DNA of 27,736 nucleotides, taken from contig CBDUBH010000046.1 of assembly GCA_965365345.1 (NCBI GenBank), forward strand, positions 1 through 27,736, in the 5' to 3' direction. This DNA is from CBDUBH01 sp965365345. Lineage in GTDB: Bacteria; Bacteroidota; Ignavibacteria; Ignavibacteriales; SURF-24. The notes beneath the pieces were generated by a model. That model did no database searches and had not been told where the DNA came from. It saw only the letters and a program-made list of their open reading frames with translations. This document shows positions 15,413 to 23,969 of the stretch, one piece after another (the stretch's first letter is position 1; every line of letters begins with the position of its first letter). The position numbers and the translations under genes are program-made.

Positions 15413-16357
15413 TTACTTACCGAATCGTTTATACTTTAATAGTTTTTCAATTTTAATGCTTCCGGTTTTGTAAGCAAGTTCGCTTATAACCCCTAAAAAA
15501 GCCATGAACGCACTTAATGAACCGAACAGCATTATCGCACCCATAATCGTAACAAGCGATAAATCAGGATAAAGAACATATTGAACCAGTCCGAACATCA
15601 TTAACATGAGCGAAATAAGTCCGAAGAAAGCTGCAAACAATCCGAATCCGTATAAAGGCATATTAAAAAAAGCAAATGTAACTTTCAAAGCGAACATATC
15701 AATTATTACTTTATAAATTCTTGAAAGTCCGTATTTTGAATGCCCGAAAACTCTCGGATGATGTTTAACTTTTACCTGCGTAAACTTTGCTCCTGAAAGT
15801 GCAGTGATTACAGGCATCAATCTGTGCATTTCAGAGTACATCGGAATTTTTTGCACAACTTCGCCGCGGTATGCACGAATTGCGCAGCCATTATCTTTTA
15901 CAGGAATTCCTGTTAATTTTCTTATTATCCAATTAGCAATTTTTGAAGGCAGTTTTCTTGAAATAAAAAAATCTTTTCTATCATGGCGCCATCCCAAAAC
16001 AATATCGTTGCCGCGTTCTATTCCTTCCAACATCGGACCAATATCTGTAGGATCATTTTGAAGATCGCCATCCATCGTAATTATCATTCTGCCTTTTGCC
16101 GTGTGAAATCCTGCATGCAAACCGGTAGTTTGTCCGTAATTCTTTTTAAGTTTTACAACAACAAGTCTGGGATCAAGTTTTGCTAGATCTTCGGCACGTT
16201 TAAAAGTTTCATCTTTACTGCCATCATCAACCAGAACAATTTCATAATTGTAATCCAATTCATTCATGGCAGAAACTATTGCTCTGTATAACGGTTCAAC
16301 CGAATCTTGCTCATTGTAAACCGGAACAACAACCGAAACATCAATTTCTTTATTCAT
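15413..16357 (-). CDS. GT2 polyprenyl-phosphate glycosyltransferase (GtrB/ArnC/DPM1-like)
   Basis: The start is taken at the ATG at 16357, giving MNKEIDVSVVVPVYNE, the usual opening of this family; an in-frame TTG 11 codons upstream is unlikely. The 314-residue product has the GT-A motifs VDDGS (43-47), the DxD as MDGDLQNDP (Asp96, Asp98), and GCAIRAYRGEV, followed by two C-terminal membrane segments (about 232-258 and 268-292). It should transfer a nucleotide sugar to undecaprenyl or similar phosphate at the inner face of the membrane. The product would serve the GT39 enzyme two genes downstream. The 267 bases before it could hold a separate promoter, so the three glycosyltransferases may form their own transcription unit. 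Confidence 0.87.
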   Translation of the reverse strand: MNKEIDVSVVVPVYNEQDSVEPLYRAIVSAMNELDYNYEIVLVDDGSKDETFKRAEDLAKLDPRLVVVKLKKNYGQTTGLHAGFHTAKGRMIITMDGDLQNDPTDIGPMLEGIERGNDIVLGWRHDRKDFFISRKLPSKIANWIIRKLTGIPVKDNGCAIRAYRGEVVQKIPMYSEMHRLMPVITALSGAKFTQVKVKHHPRVFGHSKYGLSRIYKVIIDMFALKVTFAFFNMPLYGFGLFAAFFGLISLMLMMFGLVQYVLYPDLSLVTIMGAIMLFGSLSAFMAFLGVISELAYKTGSIKIEKLLKYKRFGK

Positions 16358-16624
16358 TAAAGCAACTCTGATTTTTTTTGAAAATGACAAACAAGAATAA
16401 ACATAAATTACGGGGAATTTTTATCAAACCGATAAATTCAGTATAATGCAAAAAATTAGTAGAGATAAATAACGCTGTTGACTTTTGATAAACTTAGTGC
16501 CCCTATTATTTAATATACAAGAATTAATTTGATTTTAAATACCCTGCTATAAAAAATCTTAAAATTTTTATTTATTATAAAATTTAGTTAAGAATTAAAA
16601 TTTTCTAAAATTTTTCCGTTAAAA

Positions 16625-18124
16625 TTATTTATTAAAAACTCCCGTAATAATTTTCAATTCGTGTGATCTGATATCCCTGAAAAAAAGAACGATAGAAAAA
16701 TAAATTAATACTGATGCTGCAACCGCAATAAATAAAGGCAAATGCAAAAAATATAAAGGAACAGCAAATGCCAATGAGCCAAGACTTGCTGCTGTAAGGC
16801 GCGAAAAAATTCTGGGGAAGCCAAGTTCTTTTTTTAATCTGATAAAAAATAAAATAACAAGTAAAATTTCGGAAGCGGTAACAGCAACCGCTGCTCCGGC
16901 AATTCCAAATGATTTTATCAAAATGAAATTTCCTGCAAGACTCAATAAAGTTGCGGCTAACTGATCTTTTAATTTTTCATTTTGTTTGTTGCATGCAAAA
17001 AGAAAAATTGCCGTAACGCTGCTTAAACATTTTAATAAAAATATTGTTGAAAGAATTTTCAGGATAAAGATTGATCCTGAAAAAGTTTCACCGAAAAGTA
17101 AATTAATTATACCCGGGGAAAAAAGCCATATTCCGGCTGTGATCGGGATTCCGATCAATATCATCATACTTAACGAATCATCATAAAATTTTTTAATATC
17201 GGATTTTGATCTTTCAAATAATTTTGTTGCTGCCGGAAATAAAGCTATCGATGCAAAAACCGGAATGAATTGTAAAAAGAAAATTATTCTGAATGCAACA
17301 TTATAAATTCCCGAAGCAGATTCACCAAGTAAAAACCCGATCAAAACAATATCAACACGTGTATATATCTGATTTAAAAATTCAGAAAAACCGAATGCCT
17401 TTGCGCGTTTCAATAAATTTATAAATCCAGGAAGAGAAAAATATAATTTAAATATGCCTATTTTTTTAACTATCAAATTTAATGTTACAAAGATTTGAAC
17501 GCCTGCAATAATGGGCATCAAAGTTAAAACCAGCACCAAATTTTTTGTTAAATAGGCGGTTATAATTCCGGTTAACGCAATTGAAATTTTCATTGATGAT
17601 TCAATGATGCCGCTGTATTGCATTTTTTCTTTTGCAACAAAAACCGCAGAAGCACCATCAACAATTTTATAAAGGATCTGATACAATCCTATAATTAAAA
17701 TTATCAATTTTGTTTCGTATGAAAAATTTAATAGTGGCAAGGCTGCAATCATTAAAAGAAAAATTAATATTGAAAGAATTATCCTTGCCGATAAAATTCT
17801 TCCATAAGTGGTTTTAAAATTTTCTTTTGACGCACTTAATTCTTTTACTGAAAAATGATATAGCCCGAAATCTGAAACAATAGCGAAAAATCCGGTCAAT
17901 CCCATTGCAAAAGAATATTGACCTATTCCTTGTTCACCGAAAATTCTCGAAATTACTACAAACAAAATAAAAGTAAAAACATCGCCCGAAATTTGCCCGA
18001 TTGAAAGAAAGCTGAAATTTTTAAAAACTTTTGTGAGCGAAAAATTCGAATCGGGTTTATTTTGATCTGCTTCAAATTCAATTTCTGCAGGAATTTCTTC
18101 AATATTTATTTTTGAATATTTCAT
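16625..18124 (-). CDS. Wzx-type oligosaccharide flippase
   Basis: The 499-residue protein has about 14 membrane segments and a soluble N-terminal tail of about 30 residues. It fits the MVF/MATE-like polysaccharide transporters (Wzx, RfbX). Typical parts are SFLSIGQISGDVFTFILF in the first helix, ISRIFGEQGIGQYSFA (58-73), and the paired DIVLIGFLLGESASGIYNVAFRI at the start of the second half. It would move lipid-linked glycan units to the periplasmic face. Its start overlaps the stop of the upstream acetyltransferase gene by four bases (ATGA), so the two are coupled. No polymerase (Wzy) is seen in the window. Confidence 0.88.
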   Translation of the reverse strand: MKYSKINIEEIPAEIEFEADQNKPDSNFSLTKVFKNFSFLSIGQISGDVFTFILFVVISRIFGEQGIGQYSFAMGLTGFFAIVSDFGLYHFSVKELSASKENFKTTYGRILSARIILSILIFLLMIAALPLLNFSYETKLIILIIGLYQILYKIVDGASAVFVAKEKMQYSGIIESSMKISIALTGIITAYLTKNLVLVLTLMPIIAGVQIFVTLNLIVKKIGIFKLYFSLPGFINLLKRAKAFGFSEFLNQIYTRVDIVLIGFLLGESASGIYNVAFRIIFFLQFIPVFASIALFPAATKLFERSKSDIKKFYDDSLSMMILIGIPITAGIWLFSPGIINLLFGETFSGSIFILKILSTIFLLKCLSSVTAIFLFACNKQNEKLKDQLAATLLSLAGNFILIKSFGIAGAAVAVTASEILLVILFFIRLKKELGFPRIFSRLTAASLGSLAFAVPLYFLHLPLFIAVAASVLIYFSIVLFFRDIRSHELKIITGVFNK

Positions 18125-19305
18125 TTCTGTAATTCAAAAATATTGTTGGCAGGAGTTTTTTCATTTAAATTTTGTTTCGGATTTTTCTTTCCTTGATAAA
18201 ACTTTACGGCAGCGTTATAAAATTTTCTGATAGTTTCATTGCGGTAAATATTTTCTCTAAACTCAAGAAATCCGTTCCAAATTGAAAGCACAACTTCATA
18301 ACGCGATGCGTTAATTTGATAAAGCTGATTTGTTGAGTTTGTCCAATCCTGCTTATATTTTTCAGCCCCTTGAAGAAAATCGTAAACTTTTACGCCTTCT
18401 TCAATTGCCGTTGTAATCATTAAATAATCAAGAATATTTCCCGGACGGTAATCATTAAAACCGGAATTTATTCCGCCCATGTAAGTATATTCTTTGTTAT
18501 GCAGGCGCAAATTAAGATGAACGGCAGCAGGGTTACCGTCAATTTTCAAAATACCGAAACGTAAAATATTTTCATCGAAAAGATTTCGTGAAATTTCTTT
18601 AAATGAATTTTTGAAATTTTCATTTGCAAATTTTCCGAGTTCGCCTTTTTCGTTTTGTCTTTTTTGATGAAGATAAACAAGCTCATCAAAATAATATTCA
18701 AATTCGTTTCCGGTTTTTGCAATTTCAAATGAATAATTTCCGCTTTTTTGTAATTGCTTTAATTTCCGTTTCACACTTGATTTTAAAATTTTAGAGATCT
18801 TATCATCAAAGTCATTTGGTAAACAGGGAAGTTCAGCTACGGGACAAACTTCATATTTTTGAATATCCCATTTTGAAATTTGATGAAACGAATTTGCCGT
18901 ATCAAAATTTAAGCATGTAAAATTCAGAAGAAACCAATTTTTATTTTTCCTGATGTGCTCAAATATTTTTTGAATGAAAATTATTTTGTATCCGTCAAGA
19001 TACAGCAAATCCTGATAGTCGGATTTTCTTCCACCGATAAATTCCAAAATGTAAAGATTTGTTCTTTTAATTTTGCGAAGTTGCAGAGGTGCTATACCCA
19101 AAATTTCATTTTGAGCATTCTTTAAAACAAGAACATTTAATTTTAAATTTTTATCTTGATTTGAAATAAATCCGTAATTCCAATGCCAGCATTGAAAAGG
19201 CGTGGCTGTGGTTTGCAGATCAATAATTTTATTCCAAGCAGGTTTTAGATCAATAAAATCTTCTACTTTATTAACTACCGTTAAATGAAAAATGTCATTT
19301 GACAT
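18121..19305 (-). CDS. GNAT/FemAB-like acetyltransferase (CelD/BcsL type)
   Basis: The start is placed at 19305, preceded by GAGGGC; an ATG four codons earlier has no ribosome site. The 394 residues form a double GNAT-fold protein of the CelD/BcsL type. Marks are PFQCWHWNYGF in the first third, the IPLQL-like GIAPLQLRKI strand, IDGNPAAVHLNLRL with YTYMGGINSGFNDYRPGN (the acceptor/CoA or tRNA-site strand), and DFLQGAEKYKQDWTN near the end. Relatives act in cellulose or capsule modification and in exosortase-linked polysaccharide loci. It probably acylates or adds an amino acid to a sugar or carrier of this pathway. It lies 33 bases after the asnB-type gene and overlaps the flippase start. Confidence 0.83.
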   Translation of the reverse strand: MSNDIFHLTVVNKVEDFIDLKPAWNKIIDLQTTATPFQCWHWNYGFISNQDKNLKLNVLVLKNAQNEILGIAPLQLRKIKRTNLYILEFIGGRKSDYQDLLYLDGYKIIFIQKIFEHIRKNKNWFLLNFTCLNFDTANSFHQISKWDIQKYEVCPVAELPCLPNDFDDKISKILKSSVKRKLKQLQKSGNYSFEIAKTGNEFEYYFDELVYLHQKRQNEKGELGKFANENFKNSFKEISRNLFDENILRFGILKIDGNPAAVHLNLRLHNKEYTYMGGINSGFNDYRPGNILDYLMITTAIEEGVKVYDFLQGAEKYKQDWTNSTNQLYQINASRYEVVLSIWNGFLEFRENIYRNETIRKFYNAAVKFYQGKKNPKQNLNEKTPANNIFELQK

Positions 19306-19338
19306 TTGCGCCCTCATTTTTTCAGTTTAGTTTAAATA

Positions 19339-21258
19339 CTATTTCATTTCTGTCAATTCATCATGAAACTCTTCTTTTGTAATTCCGTCAATAAACATTC
19401 TATGCCAGATTTCAGCGTTAAATAAAAGCCATAATCTTTGGCTGTGATCGGCTTTCTTTTCTAAATGTTCGCGTAATAAATTATCAATAATTTTCTTGTT
19501 GAAATATCCGTTTTCAACTAAATGTGAATTTGTTAAATATTTTTTAAAAAGTAAACGGAATTCATTATCTAAAAGATAATTTATCGGCGAAGCAAATCCC
19601 TGTTTTCTTCTGAAAATAACTTCTTGCGGTAAATATTTTTTTGCAAGTTCGATTTGAATGAATCTGCGTTTTGTTCCTTTAACTTTGAACTCCGGCGGAA
19701 TTGTTGCACAAAACTCCGCAAGTTTGTGATCCAAAAACGGAGAACGTGATTCCAATCCGTGCGCCATTGTCATTCTATCCAAAACCATTACGGGATGATC
19801 GGGCATTCTTATCATACTATCGGAGTAAAGCATTTTATCAATAAGTTCGTTTGCGTTGCTGCTGTCAAAATATTCTTTTACGCTTGCTTCGGGATCAAAT
19901 GCCATTACATCTTTTTTGAATTTTTCAGTTAACAATGAATTATGATATCCGTTTGAAAAATAGAAATAGCTTAAACTTCTGGAATATCTTTCGCCGTTAT
20001 CGTAAAATGAAATATTGTGTATCCATTTTAATTTATGACTTAAACTTTGATACCATGATCCATCCGGTAAAACATCGAGAACTTTTGAAAAAACATTTTT
20101 ACGGATAGATTGCGGAATCATTGCATAATAAGACGCGTAAATATTTCCGTAATATCTGTGATAACCGCCGAAAAGTTCATCGCCGCCATCACCGCCTAAA
20201 ACAACTTTTACATGTTTGCGCGCAAGCTGCGAAATGTAATACATTGCAACTGTCAGCGAATCAGAAGGTTCATCCAAATGCCAAACCATTTCAGGCAAAG
20301 TTTTAATAAGCGATGGTTTAAAATGTAAAATATGATTTTCGGTTTTGTATTGTTCAGATACCAAATTTGCGTATGCAATTTCGCTGAAGTTTTTGTAAGG
20401 GACATCGCCCGCAAAAGTTTTTACCGGACCGGAAGCAAATTTTGTCATCATTGCCGTAACAAGAGATGAATCAACTCCGCCGCTTAAAAACGCACCAACC
20501 GGAACATCACTAACCAAATGATATTTTACTGTTTCCTGAACTCTTTGATCAAGTTCATTTAAAACATTTTTAAAAGATGCTTTAGATTTTGAAATATAAT
20601 TTAATTGCCAATATCTTTTAACTTGAATTTTTCCATCTTCAAAAATAAGATAATGCGATGGCGGAAGTTTTTTTACATCCTTGAACATTGAACGCGGCGG
20701 AGTAATAATTCTTAAAGTTAAATATTCGTAAAGCGCATTCGGATCCATTTTTTTTAATTCAGGATTTAGTGCAAGCAATGCTTTAATTTCAGAGGCAAAT
20801 GCAAACTCACTTCCGTTATGCCAATAATAAAGAGGCTTTTGCCCGAAGTGATCACGAGCAATAAATAATTTATCTTTTTCAGAATCCCAAATTGCAAAAG
20901 CAAACATTCCGCGCAGATCTTTTAAAAGCTCTTCACCTTTTTCTTCATAAAGATGTAAAATTACTTCGGTATCACTTTTGGTTTTAAAGATATGATCTTT
21001 AGTTAAGGAATTTCTTATCTCCTGAAAATTATAGATCTCTCCGTTAAAAGTGATCCAGATTGTGCCGTCTTCATTGCACATCGGTTGATGTCCGCCGGCA
21101 AGATCAATTATGGAAAGTCTTCGCTGGCCTAATCCAACTTTGCCGTTAACGTAAACTCCGCTATCATCAGGACCGCGATGAATTAAAGAATCGTTCATTC
21201 TTTTTATTTCCGGGATATTGATCCCTGCAGGATTTATATAGCCTGTAATTCCGCACAT
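19339..21258 (-). CDS. asnB: Asparagine-synthase-type amidotransferase
   Basis: The start is fixed at 21258 because Cys must be residue 2 (MCGITGY): the mature class II glutaminase uses this N-terminal Cys. The longer frame with MRML in front would block it. The 639-residue protein has the glutaminase domain (GQRRLSIID at 44-52, NGEIYN at 72-77) and the ATP-pyrophosphatase domain (SGGVDSS at 259-265, GGDGGDELFGGYHRYYG later, LESRSPFLDHKL near the end). Both halves look active. Homologues inside surface-glycan loci are thought to amidate sugars or carrier-bound groups rather than make free asparagine. Here it is followed by the GNAT gene (33-base gap) and the flippase, and is the first gene of its block. 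Confidence 0.9.
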   Translation of the reverse strand: MCGITGYINPAGINIPEIKRMNDSLIHRGPDDSGVYVNGKVGLGQRRLSIIDLAGGHQPMCNEDGTIWITFNGEIYNFQEIRNSLTKDHIFKTKSDTEVILHLYEEKGEELLKDLRGMFAFAIWDSEKDKLFIARDHFGQKPLYYWHNGSEFAFASEIKALLALNPELKKMDPNALYEYLTLRIITPPRSMFKDVKKLPPSHYLIFEDGKIQVKRYWQLNYISKSKASFKNVLNELDQRVQETVKYHLVSDVPVGAFLSGGVDSSLVTAMMTKFASGPVKTFAGDVPYKNFSEIAYANLVSEQYKTENHILHFKPSLIKTLPEMVWHLDEPSDSLTVAMYYISQLARKHVKVVLGGDGGDELFGGYHRYYGNIYASYYAMIPQSIRKNVFSKVLDVLPDGSWYQSLSHKLKWIHNISFYDNGERYSRSLSYFYFSNGYHNSLLTEKFKKDVMAFDPEASVKEYFDSSNANELIDKMLYSDSMIRMPDHPVMVLDRMTMAHGLESRSPFLDHKLAEFCATIPPEFKVKGTKRRFIQIELAKKYLPQEVIFRRKQGFASPINYLLDNEFRLLFKKYLTNSHLVENGYFNKKIIDNLLREHLEKKADHSQRLWLLFNAEIWHRMFIDGITKEEFHDELTEMK

Positions 21259-21505
21259 AAGCATTCTCACTAATAAAATTTCTGGAGTAGATTTTTGGAA
21301 AAGTTTCTTTTATTAAATCTAAAAGATTTGACCGAAAATAAAAGTGAATAACCGAAAAAAAGATTAATTTTATTAAAAAAAGCCTGTTAAATATTGATAA
21401 TATAAACTTAAAATAAATTTATTTAGTTTTATAATTGAAAACTATATATCATTAATTCAAAAATAATTCTGATTGATTTTTGAAAATGAGTGAAGGGAAA
21501 TTACA
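21259..21505. promoter_or_regulatory. Divergent promoter region between asnB-type gene and a plus-strand gene
   Basis: The spacer of about 245 bases separates divergent genes and must hold both promoters. It is AT-rich; candidate TATAAT-like boxes occur (for example near 21435) but without a convincing -35 partner, so none is assigned. Confidence 0.4.
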
Positions 21506-21964
21506 ATGGATGATGTTCTGAAATTTCATCAAAGCAGAAAATTAATAAGATACGGACTTATTTTATTTTTAGCAGGATTGATAACAGGATTTTTAATTCC
21601 ATTGATGAAAAATCCGCGAATGGGCTTATCCAGTCATTTGGAAGGAACTTTGAACGGAATTTTATTAATTGTTTTAGGATCGGTTTGGATCAAATTTCAT
21701 TTAAAGGAAAAGTTATTAAAAATTGCTTTTATACTTGCACTCTTTGGAACTTACACAAATTGGTTAACAACTTTACTCGCAGGATTTTGGGGTGCAGGTT
21801 CAGCAATGATGCCTTTTGCTGGTGGAAATTTAAGCGGCGAAAATTGGCAGGAATTTATTATTAAAACTGGATTGATATCACTTTCAGTTTCAATGATCGC
21901 TGTCTGCGGAATTTTAATTTACGGAATACGGGGAAACAAAAATCCCGAAGATTTGATTAAGTAA
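21506..21964 (+). CDS. Hydroxylaminobenzene-mutase-like membrane protein
   Basis: The 152-residue protein has four membrane segments (about 14-32, 49-66, 71-93, 118-140). The stretch NPRMGLSSHLEGTLNG (36-51) and FGTYTNWLTTLLAGFWGAG (80-98), then MMPFAG, match the pattern I know from the HabA/HabB hydroxylaminobenzene mutases and related 'hydrogenase' annotations. Those enzymes rearrange hydroxylamino-aromatics to aminophenols in nitroaromatic breakdown, but many homologues sit in unrelated contexts and their role is unknown. A ribosome site (GAAGGG) lies 9 bases ahead of the ATG. It stands alone against the direction of the surrounding glycan genes and has no visible link to them. Confidence 0.7.
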   Translation: MDDVLKFHQSRKLIRYGLILFLAGLITGFLIPLMKNPRMGLSSHLEGTLNGILLIVLGSVWIKFHLKEKLLKIAFILALFGTYTNWLTTLLAGFWGAGSAMMPFAGGNLSGENWQEFIIKTGLISLSVSMIAVCGILIYGIRGNKNPEDLIK

Positions 21965-22009
21965 AAATAAGTTTGATCGAAAATATTATTTTTATAAATG
22001 ACTTAAATT

Positions 22010-22038
22010 AAATTTTCAGAATTTCAGAAAATTTTTTT
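22010..22038 (+). terminator. Weak AT-only hairpin after the plus-strand gene
   Basis: AAATTTTC (22010-22017) pairs with GAAAATTT (22027-22034) around a 9-base loop, followed by TTTT. Low GC makes it weak; the GC-rich repeat after it could act instead. Confidence 0.4.
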
Positions 22039-22080
22039 AAAAGAATTTCATTTTCGAGTTTTGAAATAATTTAAAATAAA

Positions 22081-22147
22081 AATGCCGTCTGATTCCGGAC
22101 CTGTCCGAATTGCTTCGGCCAAGGCGGGCAAGCCGGAATGACGGCAT
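22081..22147. repeat. GC-rich palindromic repeat (REP/MITE-like)
   Basis: This compact island has about 60% GC in an AT-rich genome. ATGCCGTCTGATTCCGG (22082-22098) pairs with CCGGAATGACGGCAT (22133-22147) with a 2-base bulge. Inside lie a CCGAA/TTCGG hairpin (22105-22118) and a GGCGGGCAAG stretch. The layout suits an interspersed palindromic element, and it could act as a transcription stop for both convergent genes around it. Only one copy is in the window, so genomic repetition is not shown here. Confidence 0.65.
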
Positions 22148-22182
22148 CGAAATAAAAAATCAACAAAATTAATACGAATAAA

Positions 22183-22944
22183 TTACACTGTTTCTTTTTG
22201 TCCGCGGAATTTTACGACTTTTGCCGGAGTCCCGACTGCAATTGCAAATTCAGGAACATCTTTATTTACCATTGATGAAGCGCCTATAACCGCGCCTTCG
22301 CCAATGTTTACTCCATCCAAAATTGTAACGCCTGTGCCGAGCCATGAATTTTTCCCGATAATTATCGGGCCTTTTGAATATGCCTGCTGATCCATAACGG
22401 GAATTTCAAGATTTTCAAAATCGTAAAGTCCGGCGCTTATGTAACAATTTCCCGCAGTTAAAACCGCTTCGCCAAGTTCAACGCCGCTCATTGAAACTAT
22501 TACGGAATTACTTCCGATCGAACTTCGTGCGCCCAATTTTATTCCGCCGGTTTTTGCAAGCACTAAGCAATTTCTGTTTATCAAAACTTTATCTTCCAGA
22601 ATTACTTTTCCGCCGCGTCCGTCAATCACGCAGTTATCATCAATCGTTACAAAATCTCCGATCTCAATATTTTCCGGATTTCTTATAACGACATTTCTTC
22701 CGATAATTAATCCCTTACCGGTTTTCTTAAATAATTTTGAATAGAATTTCTTCCTAAGTAAAAATCCTAATCCGCCGGGCATCGGTCCGAAAAGCATTGT
22801 TGAAAGTTCATAATAAATGAATTTTTTGTTGCTTGTTTTTTCGCCGACTGTTAATTCCTTATAAGCTTTTAAAGGCGAATTTTGACTTTTTTCAAGCTTA
22901 CTTCTTATAATTTCATTTTTATCTATTTCAGTTATATTTTTCAT
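22183..22944 (-). CDS. Hexapeptide-repeat acyltransferase (LbH family)
   Basis: The protein has 253 residues. An N-terminal part of about 75 residues is helical (LSTMLFGPMPGGLGFLLRKKFY, about 47-68). From about 78 a left-handed beta-helix follows, with six-residue steps such as IGRNVVI, IEIGDFVTI and VELGEAVL, and the closing IIIGKNSWLGTGVTILDGVNIGEGAVIGASSMVNKDVP. This is the WcaF/NodL/Vat-like class that uses acetyl-CoA to O- or N-acetylate sugars. At the loop where these enzymes usually hold the catalytic His, this protein reads GLYDFENLEIP, with Tyr174 in its place. It may be altered or use another residue. The ATG follows GGAGA, and it overlaps the upstream gene's stop by four bases. Confidence 0.8.
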   Translation of the reverse strand: MKNITEIDKNEIIRSKLEKSQNSPLKAYKELTVGEKTSNKKFIYYELSTMLFGPMPGGLGFLLRKKFYSKLFKKTGKGLIIGRNVVIRNPENIEIGDFVTIDDNCVIDGRGGKVILEDKVLINRNCLVLAKTGGIKLGARSSIGSNSVIVSMSGVELGEAVLTAGNCYISAGLYDFENLEIPVMDQQAYSKGPIIIGKNSWLGTGVTILDGVNIGEGAVIGASSMVNKDVPEFAIAVGTPAKVVKFRGQKETV

Positions 22945-23957
22945 TTTAAATTCTCCGCGTTTGCTAAACTTTTACCGGAATGATGAACAACTTCTTCAAC
23001 TTGTTTTTCTTTCGGATATAGCAAATAGAAAATTCCGCCCGGCATAATTGCTAAAAGAATTATTATGTGATCAACCAATCCAACGCTGAAAGCAACTCCG
23101 GCATCAACCCCGACAAGTGTTAAAAAATAAACATATAAACCTTCATTAACTCCAAATCCCGCAACGGAAATCGGTAATCTAATTGAAACTAAAACCACAG
23201 GAATAAAAGCCATAAAATAGTAAAATGTAACATGAACATTTAATCCGAGCGCGACAAAATAAGCCCAAACAATTACGCAAAAAATTTCCATAAAAGTAAG
23301 CCATGTAAAACTTAACATCGCACCTTTGTGATTTTTATATCCTTGATATGAATCAATGAATTTTGTTAAAACTCCGGATATTTTCGAAATGTATTTTATG
23401 TTTTTAGTTTTTTCACCGAATTTAAAAATTAAATTCCTGAACCAATCTTTAAATGAAAAATAAAATCCTGCAAATCCAACTACAAATAAAAATGTGAAAA
23501 TCAGTAAAACTCGCAAAGTATCAATTTCATCTTTGCTGATAAGAAAAGTGAAAATTACAAATCCAATAATTCCGGCTAAAAATAAAGTTATAAAGCCAAT
23601 AACTCTTTCAACAACGATTGAAGCAAGTACATCGGGAAGTTCTTCTTTTCTCTTTGCTGCATAATAAGTTCTAACTGCATCCCCGCCAACTGTGGGCGGC
23701 AAAAACAATCCCAAAAAAGTTGATATATAATATATTCCGATAACTCTATCGATCGGAATGATAATATTTTTTGCTCTTAACAGGATATCCCATTTTACTG
23801 CCATCAAAACTCTACTGAATGAAACAATTAAAAAAGCGATAAAAAGATAAAAGTAATTTGCGTTTTTTATTGAATCTTTAACCTGACCAAGATCAATCCA
23901 ATAAATCAAAATTCCGAGTAAAACCAAACTGACAAATATTTTAATAAACTTCTTCAC
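22941..23957 (-). CDS. UPF0104/YbhN-type membrane protein (flippase-like domain)
   Basis: The 338-residue protein starts with GTG, preceded by AGGA at the right distance. It has about eight membrane segments and the family marks FLPPTVGGDAVRTYYAAKR (85-103), VVERVIG (115-121) and LPISVAGFGVNEGLYVYFL (261-279). Homologues include YbhN, AglD and the membrane half of MprF, which moves lysyl-phosphatidylglycerol across the membrane. The exact substrate is not known. In polysaccharide loci such proteins are often taken as lipid-carrier translocators. The gene overlaps the acyltransferase start by four bases and follows the deacetylase by 12 bases, so it belongs to one transcript with them. Confidence 0.83.
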   Translation of the reverse strand: MKKFIKIFVSLVLLGILIYWIDLGQVKDSIKNANYFYLFIAFLIVSFSRVLMAVKWDILLRAKNIIIPIDRVIGIYYISTFLGLFLPPTVGGDAVRTYYAAKRKEELPDVLASIVVERVIGFITLFLAGIIGFVIFTFLISKDEIDTLRVLLIFTFLFVVGFAGFYFSFKDWFRNLIFKFGEKTKNIKYISKISGVLTKFIDSYQGYKNHKGAMLSFTWLTFMEIFCVIVWAYFVALGLNVHVTFYYFMAFIPVVLVSIRLPISVAGFGVNEGLYVYFLTLVGVDAGVAFSVGLVDHIIILLAIMPGGIFYLLYPKEKQVEEVVHHSGKSLANAENLK

Positions 23958-23969
23958 AAATTTCCTGTG

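Noticed and set aside
16478..16510. TTGACT and TATTAT as a plus-strand promoter.
   Set aside because: The spacing is about 20 bases and only minus-strand genes lie downstream.
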